Of a stretch of 64,000 nt of DNA, positions 1-7,841 are shown piece by piece. This DNA is from JBAXTE01 sp037130365 (GTDB lineage: Bacteria > Bacteroidota > Bacteroidia > Bacteroidales > WCHB1-69), in contig JBAXTE010000003.1 of NCBI GenBank assembly GCA_037130365.1, positions 1 to 64,000 on the forward strand, read 5' to 3'. The position numbers and the translations under genes are program-made. How positions within the stretch are numbered: position 1 is the stretch's first letter; each line of letters starts with the position of its first letter. A model generated the notes under the pieces. The model did not search any database and was not told where the DNA came from. It saw only the letters and a program-made list of their open reading frames with translations.

Positions 1-58
1 GACCAATCTAGCATATAAAATATCTTTGGGCTATTTTATATGCTAGATTTGGTATTAC
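1..58. repeat. Partial interspersed hairpin repeat (MITE-like), cut by window edge
   Basis: Bases 5-22 and 32-49 form a perfect 18-bp inverted repeat around a 9-base loop, and the unit ends in GGTATTAC at 51-58. The same hairpin core and the same TAATACC/GGTATTA ends recur at 7516-7686 and 57147-57342. Only one side of the unit lies in the window, so its full length here is unknown. It sits downstream of the LolC/E-like gene and could also act as its terminator. Confidence 0.6.
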
Positions 59-135
59 AAAATATTACCGAAGTATTGAGTATTAAATATTATGAAAATT
101 TGATGAATCAATATTCTGATTATTCTTCAATTCGT

Positions 136-1356
136 TTATCTGCAAAAAGAGGCTTTAACAATACGTTTTACAGGAATCCAGGTAGATAAAAATCCAAAGA
201 TTGTAATAATTCCGAAAACCATCAAAAAATCGACAAGTTGCATATCAACTGGATAAGAGTTTACAGCATAGCGAGCATTATCCTGTCCCATAGTAATAAA
301 CCCAAACTGCTGCTGTAGAATACAAATAAGGGCGCCAATTATTAATCCCAACCCACCTCCAAAGAGATTAATAAGCACTCCTTCAGCAATAAATATGTTT
401 TCAATCAACGATTTATCAGCGCCCATATTCTTAAGAATTTCAATATCTTTTTTCTTTTCAATAATTAACATCGACATGGTGCCGACAATGTTAAATGTAG
501 CCAAAAAGAGGATAAATGACAAAATGATAAACACAACCAAATTCTCCATCTTCATTACCTTATACATCAACTCTTCTTGCTGATATCTACTTTTTATTTC
601 AAATTTATTACCCATCAAACGACCTAATTGCGCTTGAATTTGCTTTGGTTTTACATCTGGTTTTAAATAAACCTCTATGGATGTAAGTTGATGGTCATAT
701 TGCGTAAGTGCCTGCATGTATCTCAGCGGAACAATCGCATAGGTTAAATCGCTCTCGGTTTGAGCAGAAAAAACACCCACTGGTAATAGCATTTCAGTGT
801 TAAATGCAGTTAATGGATCTGATAAGTTTTTTGCTAATCTATTAGGATAATATGCTTTTATCGCCTTCATCGAAGAAAGCTTTAGTCCCAAATGTGTTGC
901 AACTCCAGCTCCTAATATCACATAATTCAAATCGCCTGAATGAAGTGCAAATCTGCCATCAATAATTAAGGTGTCAAAATGATTCGTTTTGCCAAAATCA
1001 TCGTCAACTCCTTTTAAATGTGCAATGTATTGCTTTTCTTCGTAAGTAAGCAATGTAACATCATCTACCACACGCACAACAGAAGAAACACCATCAATGG
1101 TTTTAATTTTTTGAATCTGAAGGGAGTCTTCCTCAAAGACTTTTCCAATCTTAGCAGTAATCAAAAAATCGGGGTTAATTGCATTGAAATTCTTTACCAC
1201 CATACTCTCCAATCCATTAAAGACGGAAAGCACAACAATTAAAGCCATAGACCCAACCAAAACCCCTACCAGCGAGATAGCTGATATTATATTGATAATA
1301 TTATGCGATTTCTTAGAAATCAGGTATCTGCGTGCTATGAAAAAGGGTAAATTCAC
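136..1356 (-). CDS. FtsX-like ABC transporter permease, LolC/LolE family
   Basis: This 406-residue inner-membrane permease has the LolC/LolE layout. There is an N-terminal transmembrane segment (about residues 20-48), a periplasmic domain of about 220 residues, and three C-terminal transmembrane segments (about 272-300, 320-350 and 375-398). The N-terminal FIARRYL and ISLVGVLVGSMALIVVLSVFNG stretches are typical. LolC/E proteins extract lipoproteins from the inner membrane with the ATPase LolD, which is not in the window. The start is GTG at 1354-1356 and is fixed by an in-frame stop directly upstream. The methyltransferase and rbfA lie upstream on the same strand, separated by a repeat-rich gap. 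The family is clear; lipoprotein release rather than another MacB-like export role is inferred. Confidence 0.85.
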   Translation of the reverse strand: MNLPFFIARRYLISKKSHNIINIISAISLVGVLVGSMALIVVLSVFNGLESMVVKNFNAINPDFLITAKIGKVFEEDSLQIQKIKTIDGVSSVVRVVDDVTLLTYEEKQYIAHLKGVDDDFGKTNHFDTLIIDGRFALHSGDLNYVILGAGVATHLGLKLSSMKAIKAYYPNRLAKNLSDPLTAFNTEMLLPVGVFSAQTESDLTYAIVPLRYMQALTQYDHQLTSIEVYLKPDVKPKQIQAQLGRLMGNKFEIKSRYQQEELMYKVMKMENLVVFIILSFILFLATFNIVGTMSMLIIEKKKDIEILKNMGADKSLIENIFIAEGVLINLFGGGLGLIIGALICILQQQFGFITMGQDNARYAVNSYPVDMQLVDFLMVFGIITIFGFLSTWIPVKRIVKASFCR

Positions 1357-1363
1357 TTAAAAT

Positions 1364-1500
1364 ATAGTTTGTAAAGTCGAAAGTTTGTAAAGTCTATAAA
1401 GTCGAAAGTTTGTAAAGTCTGTAAAGTCGAAAGTCTTTGATTTTTAAAATTTTTCGAGGATCGAAAGTCAATAAAGTCTAAAGTCATAAAGTCTAAAGTT
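1364..1500. repeat. Degenerate tandem repeat, AAAGTC-type intergenic sequence
   Basis: Short units built on GTAAAGTCGAAAGTTT and TAAAGTCTAAAGTC are repeated about eight times between the permease and methyltransferase genes. A sub-stretch at 1434-1469 (TCTTTGATTTTTAAAATTTT then CGAGGATCGAAAGTC) reappears, split by extra sequence, at 41195-41277. The low-complexity, non-coding nature is visible; its function is unknown. Confidence 0.6.
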
Positions 1501-1510
1501 GCGATTTTGA

Positions 1511-2317
1511 CTACTTAGTTGCTTTTACAATTAATCCTGTTCCTGTTTTGTGAGTAATTTTGACATCCATATAATTCAACACAAAACACCATGGATAAAA
1601 TAAAAGATACCAAACGGGTAAAATTACAAAGAACAATTTGCTAGCACCCAACATCTGGATTGGATATTTCATTGAAAACAACCATGAAATATGGCCTGGA
1701 GTTCCATAAGCGTATCGAGCTTGAACTTTTGAAAATCCTGCTTTTTTAAGTTTTTCTTCAATTTCGATGATATTGTATCCATCTCTCACATGTTCCTCGA
1801 TAAAAGATTCTTCGCCGTGGTCGTGAACATCCGAACCACCTTGATCTGAAGGAGTGGATATAAGCAATACTCCATTATCAGTTAATGCCCGATGAAAATT
1901 TTGAAACACTAAAACATCTTCTTCAATGTGTTCCATTACATCGACACTGAGAATAAAATCGTACGCATTTACCTCGTTTAATTTAGTGAGATCGCCGACT
2001 TCAAACTTTACATTTGGACGATTAATTCGTGAGAAAAACTGATTACAATCATCAATTTGTTCATCTTTTACATCGACCCCAGTTATTAAAGCTTGTGGAC
2101 AAAGATTTGACAAGAAAAAATCGTATTGACCAAAACCACTTCCAGCATCTAAAATATTGAGCGCTGTTTTTTTGCCTCCCAACACTTTACGTGCTTCACT
2201 TTTAACATGCCAAGTGCGAAGTAAAAGCAAATCTAATAAGCGATAAAAAAGTTTACGCAAAAATGGTGATTTATTAAAAACTACGCCCAAAGAGCGTTTA
2301 ATTGGATCATATTTCAT
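1511..2317 (-). CDS. Class I SAM-dependent methyltransferase
   Basis: This is a 268-residue protein with a Rossmann-type methyltransferase core. The glycine-rich SAM motif I (ILDAGSGFGQ) is at about residues 55-64, a GVD acidic strand end follows at about 81-83, and FILSVDVMEHIEED at about 120-133 is the DVMEH motif common in Methyltransf_11/UbiE/COQ5-like enzymes. The C-terminal third is hydrophobic (about 205-245), suggesting membrane association, as in enzymes acting on lipids or lipid-linked glycans. It starts 15 bp after rbfA on the same strand, so the two are probably co-transcribed. The substrate cannot be told from sequence. Confidence 0.8.
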   Translation of the reverse strand: MKYDPIKRSLGVVFNKSPFLRKLFYRLLDLLLLRTWHVKSEARKVLGGKKTALNILDAGSGFGQYDFFLSNLCPQALITGVDVKDEQIDDCNQFFSRINRPNVKFEVGDLTKLNEVNAYDFILSVDVMEHIEEDVLVFQNFHRALTDNGVLLISTPSDQGGSDVHDHGEESFIEEHVRDGYNIIEIEEKLKKAGFSKVQARYAYGTPGHISWLFSMKYPIQMLGASKLFFVILPVWYLLFYPWCFVLNYMDVKITHKTGTGLIVKATK

Positions 2318-2332
2318 TTGAATATTTTGGTA

Positions 2333-2671
2333 TTATTGTTTTAGTAATTCGTCAATTCTTTCAATAAAATCAAGGGTATCGTCTTCCAAGAAATTCAAAT
2401 TTGGTACAATCCGAAGTTGCGTTTTAACTCGTTGTCCCAATTTATATCGAATCTCTTTAGTGGTGCCCTTAAGAGTTTTTATCACCTCTTTTTTATCAGG
2501 AGCACCAAATATACTTAAATAAACTCGAGCTATTGATAAATCACTCGTTACTCTTACTGCCGTAATGGTTAACAATGCGCCTCCGCTATATGTTAATCCA
2601 TCATGTTGAAATATTTCCGATAACTCTTTTTGAATTAATCGGGCTACTTTTTGTTGTCTTACACTTTCCAT
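2333..2671 (-). CDS. rbfA: Ribosome-binding factor A
   Basis: This 112-residue protein matches the length and pattern of RbfA, the KH-fold factor that binds the 30S subunit and helps 16S rRNA 5'-end maturation and cold adaptation. It opens with ESVRQQKVARLIQKELSEIF, the family's typical helix, continues with the ITAVRVTSDLSIARVYLSIFG strand region, and ends with the RIVPNLNFLEDDTLDFIERID strand and helix. The ATG at 2669-2671 lies only 5 bases below a TAATTTTG -7 box on this strand, implying a very short leader. The methyltransferase and permease genes follow it. Confidence 0.93.
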   Translation of the reverse strand: MESVRQQKVARLIQKELSEIFQHDGLTYSGGALLTITAVRVTSDLSIARVYLSIFGAPDKKEVIKTLKGTTKEIRYKLGQRVKTQLRIVPNLNFLEDDTLDFIERIDELLKQ

Positions 2672-2675
2672 ATCA

Positions 2676-2683
2676 CAAAATTA
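2676..2683 (-). promoter_or_regulatory. Putative -7 box (TAATTTTG) for rbfA
   Basis: On the minus strand this reads TAATTTTG, matching the Bacteroidota TAnnTTTG -7 consensus. It ends 5 bases before the rbfA start codon. No good -33 TTTG box at the right spacing was seen, so the call rests on the -7 match and position alone. Confidence 0.4.
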
Positions 2684-2964
2684 ATCATTTTTTGTCAATT
2701 AATTTTTATCCTCGATTACAAACAAAAAAATAAATTTACAAAAATCGACTTTTAAACATCTGATAATCAATAGAAACTAATTGTTTTTAATGATGTTTTC
2801 AAATAGAAACATCTTGAAAAATAAAGTGAAGCAGGATTAAAAAAGTTCAAATAACTCTATAACAATTGCAGGTTGCTAATCTCAAATTCAACAATTCAAA
2901 AAAAAGTACTTCAAAATAAATATGCCGATCATAAAATCAAAGTTTCATATTCGTTAAAAAAATG

Positions 2965-2972
2965 TATTTTTG
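2965..2972 (+). promoter_or_regulatory. Putative -7 box (TATTTTTG) for the GT2 gene
   Basis: TATTTTTG matches the TAnnTTTG consensus and ends 17 bases before the ATG at 2989. The 317-base gap between rbfA and this gene (2672-2988) holds the two divergent -7 boxes and otherwise only AT-rich sequence in which I see nothing. Confidence 0.45.
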
Positions 2973-2988
2973 TAAAAAATAAAAATCA

Positions 2989-3924
2989 ATGCATACGATT
3001 TCGATTATCATTCCAGTTTACAACGAATCTTTGAATATCGATAAAATGCATTTTGCAATTCGCGAAATTTTTGACAACAAATTGGAGGAAAAGTTAGAAC
3101 TGATTTTTGTCAACGACGGGAGTAATGATAATTCATTAGAAATATTAAAAAAAATTGCTTCGCAAGACAACGAAGTAAAAATAATATCATTTACTCGAAA
3201 TTTCGGTCACCAAGCGGCGATAACTGCGGGCTTAAATTCTGCCAATGGGGATGCATTAATTACCATGGATTGCGACTTTCAAGATCCACCCGAACTTATT
3301 CCTGTTTTTATTAATGAATGGAAGAACAATTACAAAATTGTTTATGGTCGACGAATTTTAAGAAATGATGGTTTTTTAAAAAAAATTACAGCTAAATTGT
3401 ATTACAAATTACTTCATTTCTTTTCTGAAGTTAAAATTTCTGGCAATATTGGCGATTACAGACTCATAGATAAATCAGTAATGGAGACCATTCGAGCAAA
3501 CAATGTGAACACTGATTACATTCGAGGTCTGTTGCCCTGGTTTGGATTTAAATCTACAATTGTTGATTACGACCGTCCAAAAAGAGTAGCTGGAAAAACA
3601 GGTTTTAGCCTGTTGAAAATGATCAGGTTGGGATTAAAAGGATTGTTGAGTTTTTCAATTTTACCCTTGCGTTTAGGCCTATTTGTAGGCATCAGTGTAA
3701 TTTTTTCGGGAATTGTTTTTGTGATCTATCTGCTATACAATTATTTAATTAACGACGAATTTTATAAATTGTTGGAATGGCTAGCAGCCTTTACTTATAT
3801 ATTATTAGGGTTTTTATTTGTACTTATTTGGATATTGGCAGAATATATTTTCTCCATCAGCAATAATGTTAAAGGCATGCCAATGTATGTGGTGGATGAG
3901 GTAATTGAGAACAAAAAGGATTAA
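2989..3924 (+). CDS. Family 2 glycosyltransferase with two C-terminal membrane helices (GtrB/ArnC/DPM1-like)
   Basis: This 311-residue enzyme has an N-terminal GT-A domain: IIIPVYNES at residues 6-14, VNDGSNDNS at 41-49, and the D94-C-D96 metal/nucleotide motif in ITMDCDFQDP. Two hydrophobic segments follow (about 225-250 and 262-290). This is the layout of polyprenyl-phosphate glycosyltransferases such as GtrB, ArnC and dolichyl-phosphate mannose synthase, which load a sugar on undecaprenyl phosphate for later transfer. The next glycosyltransferase starts 2 bp after its stop, so the two form an operon. The transferred sugar is not predictable. Confidence 0.87.
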   Translation: MHTISIIIPVYNESLNIDKMHFAIREIFDNKLEEKLELIFVNDGSNDNSLEILKKIASQDNEVKIISFTRNFGHQAAITAGLNSANGDALITMDCDFQDPPELIPVFINEWKNNYKIVYGRRILRNDGFLKKITAKLYYKLLHFFSEVKISGNIGDYRLIDKSVMETIRANNVNTDYIRGLLPWFGFKSTIVDYDRPKRVAGKTGFSLLKMIRLGLKGLLSFSILPLRLGLFVGISVIFSGIVFVIYLLYNYLINDEFYKLLEWLAAFTYILLGFLFVLIWILAEYIFSISNNVKGMPMYVVDEVIENKKD

Positions 3925-3926
3925 TT

Positions 3927-5084
3927 ATGAAAATCCTAATGTTAAATTACGAATATCCACCATTGGGTGGTGGCGCTGGTAAAGTAACTCAAAATCAATG
4001 CCTTCAATTATCAAAAGAACATGAAGTTGTAATCGTTACCACACAAATTTCAAATCTACCACGCTACCAAAAAGATCAAAACATTGAAATTTATCGATTA
4101 AATTCTCTAAGAAAATCTATTCATAAATCAAATGTAATAGAAATGATTTCTTGGATGAAAACAGCATATATATTTTGCAACAAATACCTTGAGAATAATG
4201 ATATACAGCTAATATTTGCACACTTTTCTTTACCCAGTGGCGAACTTGCTTTTCGTCTTTCAAAAAAATATAAAATCCCTTATTTTGTCATGAGTCACGG
4301 GCATGATATTCCGTGGTTTTTTCCTCGTCAAATGTTTGTTTATCATTTATTTACCTATTTCAGAATCAGAAATATCTGCAGAAATGCAGAAAAAATAATT
4401 GTCCTCACTCCTACCCTTAAAAAAACAGCAGACCACTTTCTGGGCAAAGAGTATTCAAACAAAATAATTGTTATTCCAAATGGATGCGATAATTATCTTC
4501 ATCAAAAAAAAGAGAAAATTCAAAATTCGGTGATGAAAATCGTTTTTGTTGGTCGATTAGTTTCTCAAAAGAATCCATTACTATTGGTTAAATCTCTCTT
4601 TTTATTATCTCAAAAGGATATTCCTTTTCAAGCTGAAATTATTGGGGATGGACCGTTATTTTCAAAAATCAAATATCTTATCGATAAATATCATCTTCAA
4701 AACAAAGTTCTTCTTACGGGTTGGAAAGATTCTGAATTTGTACAAAACGCAATGAATGAAACAAATTTATTTATTCTTCCTTCACGTGCCGAAGCGATGT
4801 CTATAGCCCTATTAGAAGCCATTTTTAGCAATATTTTCAGCATTACAACACCAAATTGCGACAACTTTAACTTAATCGAAAATGGCGAGAATGGATATCT
4901 ATTTGAAACCAATAATGTTGAAGATTTGACTGATAAAATACTGGATTTTTACAAACACTTTTTTCAGACAAATAGAGTTGTTAATCCTGAAAAAAACAAT
5001 CAAATCCAAGCTAAATATAATTGGAATACCATTGGCGAAATGTATTTAAAAGAAATAGATGCCATAACTCAAAAAAATCAATAA
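3927..5084 (+). CDS. Family 4 glycosyltransferase (GT-B)
   Basis: This 385-residue retaining glycosyltransferase has an N-terminal glycine-rich loop (EYPPLGGGAGKVTQN, about residues 9-23). The Rossmann domain begins at about residue 200 with IVFVGRLVSQKNPLLLVKSL, and the C-terminal E-x7-E-type motif SRAEAMSIALLEAIF binds the donor sugar nucleotide. No membrane segment or signal peptide is seen, so it should act on the cytoplasmic face of the membrane. It is translationally close to the upstream GT2 (2-bp gap), pointing to sequential steps on one lipid-linked glycan. Specificity is unknown. Confidence 0.85.
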   Translation: MKILMLNYEYPPLGGGAGKVTQNQCLQLSKEHEVVIVTTQISNLPRYQKDQNIEIYRLNSLRKSIHKSNVIEMISWMKTAYIFCNKYLENNDIQLIFAHFSLPSGELAFRLSKKYKIPYFVMSHGHDIPWFFPRQMFVYHLFTYFRIRNICRNAEKIIVLTPTLKKTADHFLGKEYSNKIIVIPNGCDNYLHQKKEKIQNSVMKIVFVGRLVSQKNPLLLVKSLFLLSQKDIPFQAEIIGDGPLFSKIKYLIDKYHLQNKVLLTGWKDSEFVQNAMNETNLFILPSRAEAMSIALLEAIFSNIFSITTPNCDNFNLIENGENGYLFETNNVEDLTDKILDFYKHFFQTNRVVNPEKNNQIQAKYNWNTIGEMYLKEIDAITQKNQ

Positions 5085-5195
5085 AATTGAATTTAATTCA
5101 TAATTTTTCGCCTCAAATTAAATTGAAAAGGCAAAAATAAAATGAATAAAACATTAGTGAAAATAATTTATTACACAAAGCAATAATCACCATAA

Positions 5196-5927
5196 ATGTT
5201 TATAAATCAAATAAATACTACAATAAACTACATTGAATACAACACACAATTTTCCAAATCAACCCCAATTTGGATAGTGTTTGGCTCAATAAATCACAAT
5301 CAAAACGTGATTGAAAAGATGTATTTAGAGTTGCCAAAAATTGAACGGAACACGCTCTCTGGAATTGATGATATATTAAAAAACAGAATGTACATTTTCT
5401 CAAGACATCTCCTATATACCGAATTATCCAAATTATTATCAATCCCAATTGATGAGATAGTAATTGAGAAAAACAAAAATGGCAAACCATTTATATCAAA
5501 TTCCAATATTCATTTTAGCTTATCTCATACCGTAAATGATTGTGCAATCATCTTTTCACATTCGCCAGTTGGCATCGATCTCGAAGGGTCAAAATCAAGC
5601 AAGAAGCACTTAAATATTGCAAAACGATTTTTTTGCGAAACAGAATATAATCATCTTAAGCACATAGATGAATCTAAGCTAAATGAAACTTTCTTAAATA
5701 TGTGGACGACCAAAGAGGCGCTCGTTAAATGCTTTGGGGATACGATGTTTAACTCAATGAAAAACATAGATACAATTAACAATACTTGGATGAAAAATCA
5801 TTTTGAAATTGAACATGTTTATCGCGCTTCATTAAATTTACCGAATGATTTTTTATTGTCATTTTGTTCAACCAATCATTTTGAAACCGTAGAATTAAAG
5901 AAAATTGAAATAGCTGATTTCTTATAA
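5196..5927 (+). CDS. 4'-phosphopantetheinyl transferase, Sfp type
   Basis: This 243-residue protein carries the Sfp/HetI-type hallmarks. GIDLE at about residues 126-130 gives the Mg-binding D128 and E130, and WTTKEALVKCFG at about 170-181 gives the WxxKEA motif with E174. HFSLSHT at about 106-112 is the usual substrate-side motif. The enzyme transfers phosphopantetheine from CoA to a serine on an acyl carrier protein. Its length fits single-chain Sfp-type enzymes rather than the short AcpS. No carrier protein is adjacent, but a FabI/FabZ/ketosynthase set begins near 62.7 kb and could use its product (inference). A 111-bp gap separates it from the glycosyltransferase. Confidence 0.88.
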   Translation: MFINQINTTINYIEYNTQFSKSTPIWIVFGSINHNQNVIEKMYLELPKIERNTLSGIDDILKNRMYIFSRHLLYTELSKLLSIPIDEIVIEKNKNGKPFISNSNIHFSLSHTVNDCAIIFSHSPVGIDLEGSKSSKKHLNIAKRFFCETEYNHLKHIDESKLNETFLNMWTTKEALVKCFGDTMFNSMKNIDTINNTWMKNHFEIEHVYRASLNLPNDFLLSFCSTNHFETVELKKIEIADFL

Positions 5928-5950
5928 AATTTGTAACTGTTTAGCTATAC

Positions 5951-5970
5951 TAATACCGCTAAAGTTGGAT
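5951..5970. repeat. Short intergenic repeat (CGCTAAAGTTGGA type)
   Basis: The sequence TAATACCGCTAAAGTTGGAT recurs as close variants at 40890-40910 and, inverted, at 57248-57268. All three copies are intergenic. It looks like part of a dispersed repeat family with TAATACC/TAATCCC ends. Confidence 0.45.
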
Positions 5971-6038
5971 AAGTATTCAATAGGAACAAGCAGTTAATTA
6001 GCAAGTGGTTAGGTGATCGAGAAGTTGATTGCGAAAAA

Positions 6039-7292
6039 TTATTTTCCCAACGAAGCCAACGAAATCACATTTATTCCATCTGGTCGGAGGTAGCTCATTC
6101 CTGTTCCAGTGATAATGTTTAATGATTTTGGTAAATCCATTTTCGTGGCATCTATGTTTGTCGCAAATTTTTTAAGATTTTCTGCGGCCTCTTCAATATA
6201 TCCTACCCCGAGTTTTATTTCAAAAGCAGCATAATCGCCATTACGTTTCTGTACAATAGCATCAACTTCCAAACCATACGAATCATTATAATGAAAGACA
6301 TTTGCATCATTTGCTTTGGCATACACATTTAATTCGTGCGTTGCCAATGACTCAAACAAAAAACCAGTATATTTTAAATCTTTTATCAATGACTCTTTAT
6401 CTAACCCCAATGCTGCAATTGCCAAAGATGTGTCACACAAATGTCTTTTGGGTGATTTACGCATCGATGCAGATGAGCGAATATGCGGATTGAAAGCTGG
6501 TTGTTCATACAAAATCATTAAGCGAGATAATGCATCAAGATATTCTGATATTGTATTTCTCGATAATTCATTTTTGTTAGCAATTTTTATATCTTGTTCT
6601 AATGTCTTATTATCTACTAATGTTGCTGTGTTTCTTGCAATTGATCGTAATAAACTGTGCACTTTTAATGGATCTCGCTTTACTCCAGAAACCCTACTCA
6701 TATCAACTTCGCAAAGTAAATCAACATAGCCTCTATTCATTTTGAGGGCGTTTTTTGTGCTTTCATTCAATAAATTAGGCCATCCGCCTATCAGCATTTT
6801 ATCTATGATGAAATCTAGAGAAATCCCTGCATCGTAAAAGTTTGAAAATTCACCTTTTAGCAACTCCGACATCTTAACTTTTCCGGTTGAATAACCTAGT
6901 TCCTGCCAAGTCATTGTGTCCATTTGTACCACAGTAAAACGTCCAGCACCGCTGTGCAGTTTGACGTCATCATTTGGGTTAGCCGAACCTGTAAGAATAA
7001 ATTGCCCTTTAGTTTTACGGTCGTCAACTTCGTGTCTAACGTAATTCCAAATTTCGGGTTGTTCCTGCCATTCATCAATTAATCTTGGCGTATTTCCTAT
7101 CAGTAAAAGTTGGGGATTTGTTGCCATTATGATAGGAACTTGTTTGTCCCTATCTATTTCTAAAACACTTTTTGCATATTGTTTAGCGGTGGCTGTTTTT
7201 CCACAGGATTTTGGACCTTTTATTAGCACTGCACCCGAAGCCGTTAAGTTTTCCAATAAATCATCTTCTACTATTCTTTTTATATAACTCAT
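6039..7292 (-). CDS. AAA_14-type ATPase with C-terminal DUF4143
   Basis: This 417-residue protein has a P-loop ATPase domain at its N-terminus (Walker A GPKSCGKT at residues 26-33, Walker B-like LIDEWQ at about 71-76, sensor-like ILTGSANP at about 98-105). The C-terminal DUF4143 region ends in a PD-(D/E)xK-like strand pattern (LEVDAIVQKRNGDYAAFEIKLG), as in restriction-endonuclease folds. Such ATPases are abundant and often multicopy in Bacteroidota, and their role is not established. It stands alone on the minus strand. Four 23-bp direct repeats lie 45-136 bp upstream of its ATG and are its most striking feature. It has no evident link to the polysaccharide genes. Confidence 0.85.
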   Translation of the reverse strand: MSYIKRIVEDDLLENLTASGAVLIKGPKSCGKTATAKQYAKSVLEIDRDKQVPIIMATNPQLLLIGNTPRLIDEWQEQPEIWNYVRHEVDDRKTKGQFILTGSANPNDDVKLHSGAGRFTVVQMDTMTWQELGYSTGKVKMSELLKGEFSNFYDAGISLDFIIDKMLIGGWPNLLNESTKNALKMNRGYVDLLCEVDMSRVSGVKRDPLKVHSLLRSIARNTATLVDNKTLEQDIKIANKNELSRNTISEYLDALSRLMILYEQPAFNPHIRSSASMRKSPKRHLCDTSLAIAALGLDKESLIKDLKYTGFLFESLATHELNVYAKANDANVFHYNDSYGLEVDAIVQKRNGDYAAFEIKLGVGYIEEAAENLKKFATNIDATKMDLPKSLNIITGTGMSYLRPDGINVISLASLGK

Positions 7293-7336
7293 AATTCTAT
7301 ATAATTTAATTGCAAATATAATTAAAAAAAATCATA

Positions 7337-7428
7337 TTGTGCAATTTTTAGGATTTTTATTGTGCATATTTAAGGATTTTTGTTGTGCAAAATTCAGGCA
7401 CTTTATTGCGCAAAAAATTAGATATCCC
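7337..7428. repeat. Four-copy direct repeat array, exact 23-bp period, upstream of the AAA_14 gene
   Basis: TTGTGCA occurs at 7337, 7360 and 7383, and the variant TTGCGCA at 7406, each exactly 23 bp apart. In the first two units the core is followed by an A/T stretch, AGGATTTTT and one more base; units 3 and 4 are more degenerate. Units abut with no unique spacers, so this is not a CRISPR. The array sits 45-136 bp upstream of the start codon of the ATPase at 6039-7292, which suggests an operator or iteron-like protein-binding site, possibly autoregulatory (inference). Confidence 0.75.
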
Positions 7429-7515
7429 ATAAATTAAGTTTAAGAATCCATGAAAACTCCCGATATCTTTCCGCTATATATAGCATCGTAAATATAATGC
7501 ACCTCTTTGCCTGAT

Positions 7516-7686
7516 ATACCAAATCTTGAAATAAAATAGCCCAAAGATATTTTATACCATTACTTATTTCAAATTAGTCCAATAGACAATTTGAAATTTA
7601 GTATGGTTTAATGCTCGATGCGTAATATGTAATATTGAATTATATTTTTTAATATTGGACTATTTTATATTAGCATACGGTATTAC
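7516..7686. repeat. Interspersed MITE-like repeat element, copy 2
   Basis: The element runs from ATACCAAATCTTGAAATAAA to CGGTATTAC, about 170 bp. It contains the AAAATAGCCCAAAGATATTTT hairpin core also present, inverted, at 1-58, and a right-hand GGACTATTTTATATTAGCAT block resembling the one at 57312-57342. It has complementary ATACC/GGTAT ends and no open reading frame. With the 23-bp array and the hairpin at 7786, it accounts for most of the 549-base gap 7293-7841. Confidence 0.55.
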
Positions 7687-7785
7687 TCCTTAGATTTGAT
7701 GATGAAGCCACAAATTGGTTGAATGTCATTAAGCGTGTATGAAACTCACGGTTTAAAAGCAAATAGGAAGCCTCAGCTAAGAAGA

Positions 7786-7821
7786 GGTTGAACTGTACTT
7801 TGAAAAAAATCCAGTTCAACC
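7786..7821 (-). terminator. Hairpin just downstream of the giant surface-protein gene
   Basis: GGTTGAACTG (7786-7795) and CAGTTCAACC (7812-7821) are perfect 10-bp inverted repeats around a 16-base loop. They lie 20 bases past the stop codon of the minus-strand gene 7842-15452. There is no long U tract after the stem, so it may be a structural 3' end rather than a classical intrinsic terminator. Confidence 0.5.
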
Positions 7822-7841
7822 AGCTTTAATACCTCCAAAAA

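Noticed and set aside
6039..7292. Antiphage defence ATPase system
   Set aside because: It stands alone without partner nuclease, methyltransferase or toxin genes; the fold alone does not support a defence claim.
7337..7428. CRISPR array upstream of the ATPase gene
   Set aside because: Units abut with an exact 23-bp period and no unique spacers, only four copies exist, and no cas gene is near.
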